A DNA stretch of 21,676 nt from CAYUXF01 sp964448755 (GTDB lineage: Bacteria > Margulisbacteria > Termititenacia > Termititenacales > CAYUXF01): assembly GCA_964448755.1 (NCBI GenBank), contig CAYUXF010000025.1, positions 1-21,676 of the forward strand, read 5' to 3'. The translations under genes were made by a program, and so were the position numbers. The notes under the pieces are model-generated. The model was not told where the DNA came from. It ran no database searches and saw nothing but the letters and a program-made list of their open reading frames with translations. Positions 1 to 6,805 of the stretch are shown here, one piece after another (position 1 is the first letter of the stretch; the number at the start of each line of letters is the position of its first letter).

Positions 1-160
1 AAGCACTAATTTGATCTAAAATATCAAGTATTTCATCTTTTGCTAAAGTCGCAACTTTTTCTTTTTTATAGAGATCCGCCCCACAATGCCCGCAATTGCA
101 AGGACAATCATAAGTTAAAGCCAACATAACCTTCATATTGCTTTTTATTTGTAAGCTCAT
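1..160 (-). CDS. Radical SAM protein, N-terminal part only (cut by window edge)
   Basis: The 53 visible residues start at an ATG (158-160) and contain the radical SAM iron-sulfur signature C-x3-C-x2-C as CPCNCGHC (Cys19, Cys23, Cys26). These cysteines would bind the 4Fe-4S cluster that cleaves S-adenosylmethionine. The cysteine spacing from the start, and the flanking residues (LAxTYxC before, LYxKK after), match the radical SAM protein encoded at 4179-5114, so the two are probable paralogs. An AGAGGT sequence (173-178, minus strand) is a possible ribosome binding site, but at 12 nt it is far from the ATG. The gene is divergent from the ankyrin gene and shares a 57-69 bp promoter region with it. 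The rest of the protein, including any SPASM domain, lies outside the window, so the substrate cannot be judged. Confidence 0.85.
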   Translation of the reverse strand, partial: MSLQIKSNMKVMLALTYDCPCNCGHCGADLYKKEKVATLAKDEILDILDQISA

Positions 161-192
161 ATCATATATATTACCTCTTTTTAAGACAAAAA

Positions 193-201
193 TGCTATAA
201 T
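193..201 (+). promoter_or_regulatory. Extended -10 promoter of the ankyrin/U32-like/radical SAM operon
   Basis: TGCTATAAT is a perfect extended -10 element (TGnTATAAT). No good -35 is visible at 17 bp. The expected transcription start, about 7 nt downstream, leaves a leader of roughly 20 nt before the ATG at 230. On the other strand TATTAT (197-202) overlaps it and could serve the divergent radical SAM gene. Confidence 0.6.
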
Positions 202-229
202 AAAAAATAAAATTTATTTGGACATCAAA

Positions 230-1087
230 ATGAAAAACATATTCACCTATATTAAAAATTATCAATTAAACGAACTCCAACAACTCATCAAAGCAAACAA
301 CACAGTTCTTGAACAAAGAGATATTAATCAAAATACACCTTTGCTATTAGCAACAAAGCTTAACAAAAAAGAAATAATAAGTTATTTACTAAGACAAAAT
401 GTTAATATTAACGCCCAAAACAATCTCGGATTAACAGCCTTAATATATGCGGCTAAAAACAATGAACTTTCACTCCTGAAAAAATTTTTAGCCAAAGACG
501 CTAATTTAAAACTCAAAAGCATTAATGGTATAGGCGCAGTAGGCTATGCCATTAAATACCAACATTATTCAGTTTTTAATTACTTAATAAAACTAACTGA
601 GCCAAATAAAAAATATACTAAAAACCAAGAATTATTGGTTAAAGCTTGTTTTAATGGAAATCTCACTCAAACAAAGAAACTATTAACTAAAAACATTGAT
701 GTCAACTTTCTGTATTATTTAAATTTTACTCTTTTAATGTTTGCAGCACATAGCGGAAATAAAGATATTGTAGAATATTTAATAGAAAGAGGCGCCAACG
801 TTAATCAGAAAAATATTTTTAATGATACTGCATTAAGAATGGCAACGGTTAGAAATCAGGCCACCGTAAAAACACTAATTAAGCACGGAGCTATAGTTAA
901 TCATCTCACTATAAATGGTTTTTCTCCGTTAATGTCAGCAATTTTATTAAAAAAAATAAATATTATCCGTTTCCTTCTACAAAAAGGAGCTAATCCTAAT
1001 TTTGGGAAAACAGAAAAAATTTCCTTATACTACAAACATAATAAAAAAATATTTAATTTATTAAAAGAATTCGGCATAAAACAATAG
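230..1087 (+). CDS. Ankyrin-repeat protein
   Basis: A 285-residue protein made almost wholly of about eight ankyrin repeats of roughly 33 residues. Clear units carry the consensus pieces TPLLLATK, TALIYAAKNN, TLLMFAAHSGNKDIVEYL, TALRMAT and SPLMSAI, with helix-turn endings such as RGANVNQKN and KGANPNF. No signal peptide or membrane segment is seen, so it is expected to be cytosolic and to bind protein partners. I chose ATG 230; the frame is also open from a TTG at 218, which would add four residues. There is no good Shine-Dalgarno sequence before either start. It is the first gene of an operon: 11 bp separate it from the U32-like gene. Ankyrin repeats give no specific function. Base composition is very AT-rich, like its neighbours. 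Confidence 0.85.
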   Translation: MKNIFTYIKNYQLNELQQLIKANNTVLEQRDINQNTPLLLATKLNKKEIISYLLRQNVNINAQNNLGLTALIYAAKNNELSLLKKFLAKDANLKLKSINGIGAVGYAIKYQHYSVFNYLIKLTEPNKKYTKNQELLVKACFNGNLTQTKKLLTKNIDVNFLYYLNFTLLMFAAHSGNKDIVEYLIERGANVNQKNIFNDTALRMATVRNQATVKTLIKHGAIVNHLTINGFSPLMSAILLKKINIIRFLLQKGANPNFGKTEKISLYYKHNKKIFNLLKEFGIKQ

Positions 1088-1098
1088 GAAAAACTAAT

Positions 1099-2088
1099 AT
1101 GCTCAATAAAAACTTATGGTTGAATAGATTTGAAATACCATTAACTATGCTAAAAACAGATTCCGTATTTGATGTTATTCAAAACATAAAATACAACAAT
1201 TATATACAAAGTGTTTACCTGCCTTTACACGGAGAAGACGGACTTTCCGGAAGATCATTTTATAAAGCCACCAAAGAAAGCTCGTGGATACCATCACCAG
1301 GTTATAATAAATCAAAAAAAGAATGGATAAAATTAATTAAAGAAATTTCTAATTACAAGCCTGTAATATTAACCATGCCATTTGTCTATAATAATATAGA
1401 TTTAATAAAGGAATATATTGATTATGGAATCAGCGAAATTATGATTAGCCACTATTGGGATGACTTAGATAAGTTAAAATCACAAATAAAAATATCCAGA
1501 TCAATAGCTTTTTATCAGAATTCCGATGAGCCTATAGACGAAAGGTTTACCGGAGTAGTAATTCCTTATAAAAAAGCTTTAGATAAAGAATGGCTGGAAG
1601 AAAACAGTAAAAAATTTGAACTTACAGCCATCATAAATCATTGCTGTCTGGTAGACTGTCCTGCTAAAAAATATAAAGATACTATGATGTATCGAATAAC
1701 ACATAATTTAAAATACAAACAACCGAGAGGACCAGAATGTTATCGCTATAAAAATACTACTACTGCAATGCTACCAAGAGAAATAGTAATGAGAATCGAA
1801 AAATATGTCTCCAGATTTAAGTTAATTGAACGATTATCTGAACCAGCTTTGTATATAAATTTTTTAAATTATTACATTTACAATGAAAATTTTTCACTTG
1901 AAACACTGGAGACGCCTGAAGTCAAAGAAATATCCGGGACACAAATAAAAATGATGATGGATAAAGAAAATAATTTTAGGGGATCAAACCTAGAGACACT
2001 AAATTGCAAATTTGAATGTGGCACTTGTGATAAAAAATGCTACAGCATTTCCGATTGGACTAATGATTATATTAATCAATTTTATTAA
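1099..2088 (+). CDS. Cysteine-rich protein resembling U32-peptidase/Fe-S TIM-barrel family
   Basis: A 329-residue protein I do not recognise with certainty. The best clue is residues 180-188, NHCCLVDCP, which fits the N-x2-C-x3-C-P signature I associate with U32-peptidase-like proteins, a TIM-barrel family whose members bind an iron-sulfur cluster and act on RNA or prenyl/aromatic substrates. Further cysteines are Cys214 (PRGPEC) and a C-terminal cluster at 303, 307, 310 and 314 (C-x3-C-x2-C-x3-C). The alternation of hydrophobic strands and charged helices over residues 30-180 would suit a TIM barrel. There is no signal peptide. An AGGAAA sequence precedes the ATG by 7 nt. The gene lies 11 bp after the ankyrin gene and 7 bp before a radical SAM gene, so the three are probably cotranscribed. 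Family assignment is inference; a cluster-binding role is likelier than proteolysis. Confidence 0.5.
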   Translation: MLNKNLWLNRFEIPLTMLKTDSVFDVIQNIKYNNYIQSVYLPLHGEDGLSGRSFYKATKESSWIPSPGYNKSKKEWIKLIKEISNYKPVILTMPFVYNNIDLIKEYIDYGISEIMISHYWDDLDKLKSQIKISRSIAFYQNSDEPIDERFTGVVIPYKKALDKEWLEENSKKFELTAIINHCCLVDCPAKKYKDTMMYRITHNLKYKQPRGPECYRYKNTTTAMLPREIVMRIEKYVSRFKLIERLSEPALYINFLNYYIYNENFSLETLETPEVKEISGTQIKMMMDKENNFRGSNLETLNCKFECGTCDKKCYSISDWTNDYINQFY

Positions 2089-2095
2089 AGAAATT

Positions 2096-3148
2096 ATGAT
2101 TTATATAAAATTATACTTTCAAAAAATCAAATATCATTTAATAGATTTTATAGTTTCAGGAGTTACTTTTTTACAAAAATTTTATGGATTTAGTTATTTC
2201 TATCCTTTTTGGGGTGTTTATTTTGTTATTACCCTACGTTGCAATCTTAACTGCCCTCATTGTTTTGTTTTTAAACAAACTACTGCTAAATTCAATACAG
2301 ATATCTCAGCAACAGAGCTCAGCTCATTTTTATCTAAGTTAGTATTTTTTAAATTCATTAAACCAAGAATCCATCTATTTGGCGGTGAACCTACAGTAAA
2401 TAAAGAATTTATCAAAATTCTACAACAGTTATCACTTTCTAATTTTAAAGTAACATTGAGAACAAACGGTATTATAAAAAAAGAATATTTTAAAAAAATA
2501 ATAAGCTGTCCTTCTCTTGATAAAATTATTTTCTCAATACACCTAAAAAATCTACATCTTCATATCAAACAATTATGCAGTTTAATAGCTAAAGAAAATT
2601 TATCACGCAAAAAAAGAAAAAGAATAAAAATATATATTTGCGGCACAATAGAAGAAATACAAAAAAACTATTCATCAATAGATGAATTTATTAAAATATA
2701 TGAAAATATAGGTTGTCGTCATATAAAAATACAACACATGAAAAATACAGGAATCACAGTTTCCGACCATAATAAAAACAATAAAATTATTGAAGAAATA
2801 GCTTTAGTAAAAAAAACTAAATGTAAAATCCCAATACTCTTCTCACCAAATATTAAACTAAAAGACCTCCCTGCCTTCTATAGAGATGATTTTGCCGTCA
2901 CAAAAAACAACTGCCTCTTCCCTTGGTTTTCGACAATTATAACACCTCAAGGAAGTGTTTTTGTCTGTGAAGGTTTTCAAAAAACCGAAGAAAATATAAA
3001 AGACAAATCCTTACAAAATATCTGGAATGGAGAAAATTATAGAAAAATAAGAAAAAACATTGCAAGAAATGGCTGTCAGTTAGCTTCAAACAATCGTTGT
3101 GCAGATCGAAGATATTACGGCTTGTTAAGCAAATATTTTGATTTTTAA
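2096..3148 (+). CDS. Radical SAM/SPASM-like protein
   Basis: A 350-residue radical SAM enzyme when started at ATG 2096, 7 nt after the preceding stop; the frame is open further upstream to 2012 but that would overlap the previous gene by 77 bp. The cluster motif is CNLNCPHC (Cys49, Cys53, Cys56), followed by FGGEPT (95-100), which contacts SAM, and RTNG. The C-terminal part has cysteines and the phrases PWFSTIITPQGSVF, VCEGF and IWNGENY, as in SPASM or half-SPASM auxiliary-cluster domains, ending with two more cysteines. The first 40 residues are basic and aromatic/hydrophobic and may be an amphipathic membrane-contacting helix. The protein is clearly similar to the product of 3162-4154, which converges on it with only 13 bp between stops. 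Substrate unknown; SPASM enzymes modify peptides, proteins or small molecules. Confidence 0.88.
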   Translation: MIYIKLYFQKIKYHLIDFIVSGVTFLQKFYGFSYFYPFWGVYFVITLRCNLNCPHCFVFKQTTAKFNTDISATELSSFLSKLVFFKFIKPRIHLFGGEPTVNKEFIKILQQLSLSNFKVTLRTNGIIKKEYFKKIISCPSLDKIIFSIHLKNLHLHIKQLCSLIAKENLSRKKRKRIKIYICGTIEEIQKNYSSIDEFIKIYENIGCRHIKIQHMKNTGITVSDHNKNNKIIEEIALVKKTKCKIPILFSPNIKLKDLPAFYRDDFAVTKNNCLFPWFSTIITPQGSVFVCEGFQKTEENIKDKSLQNIWNGENYRKIRKNIARNGCQLASNNRCADRRYYGLLSKYFDF

Positions 3149-3161
3149 AAATAAATTGCGT

Positions 3162-4154
3162 TTAAAATTCTCTGAAAACACATCTTGCGCATTCTGACCG
3201 CTGCGTCCCTTTTTTTTGAATATTCCTTCTAAACTCAATATATTTTTCACCATTCCAAATCTCTCTAATATTATTAACATATAAATTACCCATCACATCT
3301 GAACAAAAACAAGGAACAACATCACCATTAGGAATTAAAACTGGAAATTCCCAGGGGCTATAACACTTAATTTTCCTATTAGGATAATTCTTATCAAGAT
3401 AATATTTTTCAATATCTTTTATTTCAATATTAGGATAAACAAAAACATTTGTATTAAATTTAGTCTTTTTTAATTCTGTTAGTTGTTTTTTTAACAAAGC
3501 CAGATTATATTTCTCTTGCAATGAAAAAATACTCATAGAATGTTGAAAACGAATATGACGAACACCACTGTTCTCAAATTTTCTAGCAATTTCCTTTAAA
3601 GAAAAACCATTTTCAAAAACATAATTAATTGTACAAGTTAAATATATATGAATGCGATGAAGTACTCCATATTTTTTAAATTTCTTTATTGTTGATATGG
3701 TTTGCTCATAATCACTAGCCTGTAAAGAAATAAATATTCTATCTACGCCAGGGATCTCAACAATTTTGCGAATTGTATTTTCTGAAATAAAACCATTGGT
3801 TCTAATAGATATTTTATATTGTTGTTTTGACAAGTATTCAATAATTGGCAAAAAATCCCGAGCAATAGTAGGCTCTCCACCCATTAAGGTATATCTTGTT
3901 TTTCTAAAATTAAAAAAACGTCTACAGTTTTTTTCAAGTAATTTAAATTTTTCTAAAGTAAACTCTAAGGAACTATGTATTGAGCGATCTATTATACAAT
4001 ACGCACAATTAAAGTTGCATTTATAAGTTAATATCACTAAATATTCACGAGGAAAGGGGAAAGAATAACCATTAAAAAATCTCAGTAGTTTAATTGAGTT
4101 ATAATGTAATTTATTATAAAGTGTTCGGCATTTTATAAAAAATGTTAATAACAA
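3162..4154 (-). CDS. Radical SAM/SPASM protein
   Basis: A 330-residue radical SAM enzyme. It has CNFNCAYC (Cys46, Cys50, Cys53), MGGEPT (91-96) and RTNGF. A C-terminal SPASM-type region carries CYSPWEFPVLIPNGD, VPCFC, GNL, IWNGEKY, and a final C-x2-C (CARC). The start is a TTG at 4152-4154, supported by a strong AGGAGGG (4161-4167) six nt before it; no ATG lies at a suitable place. The N-terminal 40 residues are basic and hydrophobic, as in the convergent paralog at 2096-3148. Shared phrases with that paralog include RTNG, FQHS/IQHM and PNIxxKDxxxxY, so the two likely descend from one duplication. It lies 24 bp after the radical SAM gene at 4179-5114 and should be cotranscribed with it. Substrate unknown. 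Confidence 0.88.
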   Translation of the reverse strand: MLLTFFIKCRTLYNKLHYNSIKLLRFFNGYSFPFPREYLVILTYKCNFNCAYCIIDRSIHSSLEFTLEKFKLLEKNCRRFFNFRKTRYTLMGGEPTIARDFLPIIEYLSKQQYKISIRTNGFISENTIRKIVEIPGVDRIFISLQASDYEQTISTIKKFKKYGVLHRIHIYLTCTINYVFENGFSLKEIARKFENSGVRHIRFQHSMSIFSLQEKYNLALLKKQLTELKKTKFNTNVFVYPNIEIKDIEKYYLDKNYPNRKIKCYSPWEFPVLIPNGDVVPCFCSDVMGNLYVNNIREIWNGEKYIEFRRNIQKKGTQRSECARCVFREF

Positions 4155-4160
4155 TAACTT

Positions 4161-4167
4161 CCCTCCT
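4161..4167 (-). promoter_or_regulatory. Strong Shine-Dalgarno that fixes a TTG start
   Basis: AGGAGGG on the minus strand lies six nt before TTG 4154 in the 24-bp gap between two radical SAM genes. It decides the start of the downstream gene, which has no ATG nearby. Confidence 0.75.
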
Positions 4168-4178
4168 AATAAAATACA

Positions 4179-5114
4179 CTAATATTTACGCGGGTATTCT
4201 TTAGTCTCTTTATCAAGGCCTGTCTTTTGACGAAAATCGACAGAATTAACCGGACAATCAAAATAATTCAAATTCTCATATAATTTTGAATTAAACATTT
4301 TATCTAAAATTGTATTTAGTTTTTCATTGCGTAAATTACCAAAAGCAATAGGAATAAAACAACAGGGCTGAACATCACCATAAGCCGAAATATAAATATT
4401 TGATCTATCCAAAGAACTACAAACAAAAGAACTCTCTGGAAAATCCTGATCCGGTCGTTCCCAATAAACCTTATCTTTTTTTAAATATTTTTTCAGATTA
4501 ATAATATCTTCAAAATCAAGTTTAATTTCATCCTTGTCCTGCCAAAGACCACATTGAATAGAAGAGAGTAGCCGCAATTTTACACCCAGCATCTCGGCCA
4601 ATTTAGCCATTAAAAATAGTTCTTTATTATAAAGATTCTCTTTTGTTACTATGGTAGTAATATAGACAGGTAGATTATGTTTTTTACAATTAATAATATT
4701 TTCAATATTTTTCCGAAAAAGACCCTGACTACCTCTGGACTTATCATGGTTTTCTTCAATAGGGCTATCCAAACTTACCCCAATAATAGAAAGTCCGCTC
4801 TCTTTTAATTTTTTTATAGTTTTCTCATTAAGAAGCATACCGTTGGTATCAAACCGCGAAGTCATATTAAGTTTTTTGGCATATTCAATATATTCAAATA
4901 AATTACTATCCAACAAAGGCTCACCACCAAAAAAATAAACAGTATTTATACCCACCTCATTTAACTGATTAATAATTAAGTATATTTCATTACTGGACAA
5001 TAGAATATCTTGTTTTTTTTGATATAAGCCAGCAGAACAATGAACACAACGACAATTACAAGAATAGGTAATTGCCAACATAGCACAAGTATAAAAAGAA
5101 AACTTATAATTCAT
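4179..5114 (-). CDS. Radical SAM/SPASM protein
   Basis: A 311-residue radical SAM enzyme. The cluster motif is CNCRCVHC (Cys19, Cys23, Cys26), followed by FFGGEP (61-66), FDTNG and GVSLDS, all standard radical SAM core elements. The C-terminal region has FVC, ISAYGDVQPCCFIP and FGNL, typical of SPASM-type auxiliary-cluster domains that use a later cysteine (YFDCP). It resembles the truncated radical SAM protein at 1-160 in length of N-terminus and cysteine positions, and is more distant from the pair at 2096-4154. It is the first gene of a two-gene minus-strand operon with 3162-4154. The ATG lies only 8 nt from a TGATATAAT promoter element, so the message may be leaderless. Substrate unknown; a maturation or glycan-modifying role cannot be chosen from sequence. 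Confidence 0.9.
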   Translation of the reverse strand: MNYKFSFYTCAMLAITYSCNCRCVHCSAGLYQKKQDILLSSNEIYLIINQLNEVGINTVYFFGGEPLLDSNLFEYIEYAKKLNMTSRFDTNGMLLNEKTIKKLKESGLSIIGVSLDSPIEENHDKSRGSQGLFRKNIENIINCKKHNLPVYITTIVTKENLYNKELFLMAKLAEMLGVKLRLLSSIQCGLWQDKDEIKLDFEDIINLKKYLKKDKVYWERPDQDFPESSFVCSSLDRSNIYISAYGDVQPCCFIPIAFGNLRNEKLNTILDKMFNSKLYENLNYFDCPVNSVDFRQKTGLDKETKEYPRKY

Positions 5115-5122
5115 ACCTTTTG

Positions 5123-5131
5123 ATTATATCA
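5123..5131 (-). promoter_or_regulatory. Extended -10 promoter next to the start codon of a radical SAM gene
   Basis: TGATATAAT on the minus strand fits the extended -10 consensus. Only 8 nt separate the TATAAT from ATG 5114, so transcription would start at or next to the start codon. An AAAAGG lies between them, but it is too close to the ATG to be a normal ribosome binding site. Confidence 0.6.
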
Positions 5132-5171
5132 TTTTTAATAATTTATTTTGGAAATAATAAACATTAATAGC

Positions 5172-5177
5172 TATAAT
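5172..5177 (+). promoter_or_regulatory. -10 element of the GNAT gene
   Basis: TATAAT lies 12 nt before ATG 5190, predicting a leader of only about 6 nt and no room for a Shine-Dalgarno. It faces the divergent radical SAM promoter at 5123-5131. Confidence 0.45.
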
Positions 5178-5189
5178 TATTAAAATTAT

Positions 5190-5732
5190 ATGCAAGCCAA
5201 TGATTTATCTATCAAAAAAGTAACAAGAAAAGAGTGTCAAGCACTTTACAGAATACGTAATCACGCTACAGTAAGAAAAAATCTAATTAACAACAAGCCA
5301 TTAGATTATCAAAAACACGTAAACTGGTTTAATAATATATTTTTAATTGACAAAACACATGTCCATTTCTTAGTTAAATATAAAAACAAATATATAGGAT
5401 TAGTCCTTTTAAGGAAAATCACCAATAAAGATGCAGAAATAGGAATAATGTTCAAGGAAACAAAAAAAATACATTGGCCTATAATATACAGCACGGTTTT
5501 TATATTAAATTATGGTTTTAATAATCTAAAGCTAAACAAGTTATATAGTTATGTTTTTCCAGAAAATACACAAGCAATAAAATTCAACAATGGATTTTCC
5601 GGAAAAAGAACAAAATCAGAAAGAGAACCTGCCTACAAATATATTTTTTATAAAAATGCTGTCAATAAAAACACGGTTTATAAAAGAATTTCAAGCACTT
5701 TCCTTGATCTAGGCTGTTTTGATCTCTGTTGA
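5190..5732 (+). CDS. GNAT-family N-acetyltransferase, PseH-like
   Basis: A 180-residue protein with the layout of GNAT acetyltransferases, which move an acetyl group from acetyl-CoA to an amine. The N-terminal phrase RIRNHATVRKNL followed by HVNWF resembles PseH-type enzymes that acetylate amino-sugar nucleotides. Beta-strand 4 is AEIGIMF. The later YVFPENTQAIKFNNGF matches the N-x2-A-x3-x2-x-GF pattern of the GNAT C-terminal half. The usual acetyl-CoA P-loop (Q/R-x2-G-x-G/A) is not recognisable: this stretch reads KKIHWP, so activity is uncertain. It is a lone plus-strand gene between minus-strand genes, and its last 55 bp overlap the 3' end of the convergent gene at 5678-6805. Partnership with the nearby aminotransferase in amino-sugar or surface modification is inference. 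Confidence 0.75.
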   Translation: MQANDLSIKKVTRKECQALYRIRNHATVRKNLINNKPLDYQKHVNWFNNIFLIDKTHVHFLVKYKNKYIGLVLLRKITNKDAEIGIMFKETKKIHWPIIYSTVFILNYGFNNLKLNKLYSYVFPENTQAIKFNNGFSGKRTKSEREPAYKYIFYKNAVNKNTVYKRISSTFLDLGCFDLC

Positions 5733-6805
5733 TAAAAATAATCATAGATATGTTTATGTAAATTCTTTTGGGCATTTATCTTTTTTAATGATATTTTTTC
5801 TTCAATATTAAATATAAGCAATTGATTTTGCCCGTAGTATATTTTCCTCCCTTCTTCTAAAAAAGGTGGAAAATAATTTGCCATATGCCCTACATCAAAA
5901 GAAAAAACTGGCTTATTATTTATAAGCCGATCATAAATAGTTGAAGAAAAAATATTCCAGTAAAAAACAAATTCTGCCTGTAAAAGTATTTTTTTGAATT
6001 TAATTAACGATAATTCAGTTAAAAACAGAACATCCGGACAATTAAACAACACTTGTTTTATTTCAATAATTAATTTTTCTGGGGCAATAAAAACTGCTCT
6101 CCTGCCAGCTTTTACCGTTTCTTTTAATTTTTCTGCAATAATCTCTATTTTATCAGCTAAAAAGTTAGCCTCTTCAGCAGAAACAACAAACAACCAAAAA
6201 GGAACAGCGGCAAGTAAAGAAAATTCTCTTCTAAACTCAATTCTAGCTCTGATCTTTTGCCAAACAGAAAGGCGAATATTTTGATTATAAAAATGCAGAC
6301 TTTTCTTAGGTTTTTTATCTAAAGGTACAAAATACAAGTGATAAATATCTTTAAATTTCACAGAAAGATTTTCAAACATTTTATAAACGCTTAGTTGAGC
6401 AGGATCATTAAAATTCAAAGAAGGATAGGATGTTGTATCTGAATTTGACCAGATATTTAACCAGGGGTCACTGGTTACAAGTTTTATCTTCATAGCATTA
6501 ATTAATTTTAAAAATATCGCCAGTTCTTTATCTGTAAGTAATTTATTAACAGTCAATAAATAACCACTAAATAAAAAACAAATATCAGGAATAAAATGTT
6601 TTATTTCCTTTTTTAAATCTAACCATGTTTGATATTTTTTTACACAAAAAGGGAAATCAGCATAATTCAAATCATAAAGTTTTTCAGGAAGTAAAAACAA
6701 TATCTCATTTTTATCAATCAATGGCTCAGCAAAAAGCAAAGCATCATGCAATTCACCAAAATCTTTAGAAATTATAAATAATAATTTAGGTTTATTTTTT
6801 AACAC
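5678..6805 (-). CDS. GT-B/Rossmann-like protein of unknown function
   Basis: A 375-residue cytosolic protein that I do not recognise. It opens with a strand of Rossmann type (PKLLFIISKDFGELHDAL), has alternating strands and helices in two halves, and contains late phrases VLFLTELSLIKFKKIL and AEFVFYWN then STIYDRLINNKPVFSFDVGH. That arrangement, a recognition strand, 'S/T...D.L...KPV', is like the donor-binding half of GT-B glycosyltransferases. The start is a GTG (6803-6805) that overlaps the last 7 bp of the upstream aminotransferase gene, so translation is probably coupled; there is no clear Shine-Dalgarno. Its 3' end overlaps the GNAT gene by 55 bp on the opposite strand. A glycan-transfer role is a guess from shape and from the aminotransferase and acetyltransferase beside it. 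Confidence 0.55.
   Translation of the reverse strand: MLKNKPKLLFIISKDFGELHDALLFAEPLIDKNEILFLLPEKLYDLNYADFPFCVKKYQTWLDLKKEIKHFIPDICFLFSGYLLTVNKLLTDKELAIFLKLINAMKIKLVTSDPWLNIWSNSDTTSYPSLNFNDPAQLSVYKMFENLSVKFKDIYHLYFVPLDKKPKKSLHFYNQNIRLSVWQKIRARIEFRREFSLLAAVPFWLFVVSAEEANFLADKIEIIAEKLKETVKAGRRAVFIAPEKLIIEIKQVLFNCPDVLFLTELSLIKFKKILLQAEFVFYWNIFSSTIYDRLINNKPVFSFDVGHMANYFPPFLEEGRKIYYGQNQLLIFNIEEKISLKKINAQKNLHKHIYDYFYQQRSKQPRSRKVLEILL

Noticed and set aside
2012..2095. Upstream extension of the radical SAM gene to ATG 2012
   Set aside because: It would overlap the U32-like gene by 77 bp in another frame, and ATG 2096 follows that gene's stop by 7 nt as expected in an operon.
5133..5185. 11-bp inverted repeat TTTTAATAATT ... 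AATTATTAAAA between the divergent radical SAM and GNAT genes
   Set aside because: Made only of A and T in a very AT-rich gap, so likely to arise by chance; kept out of the feature list.
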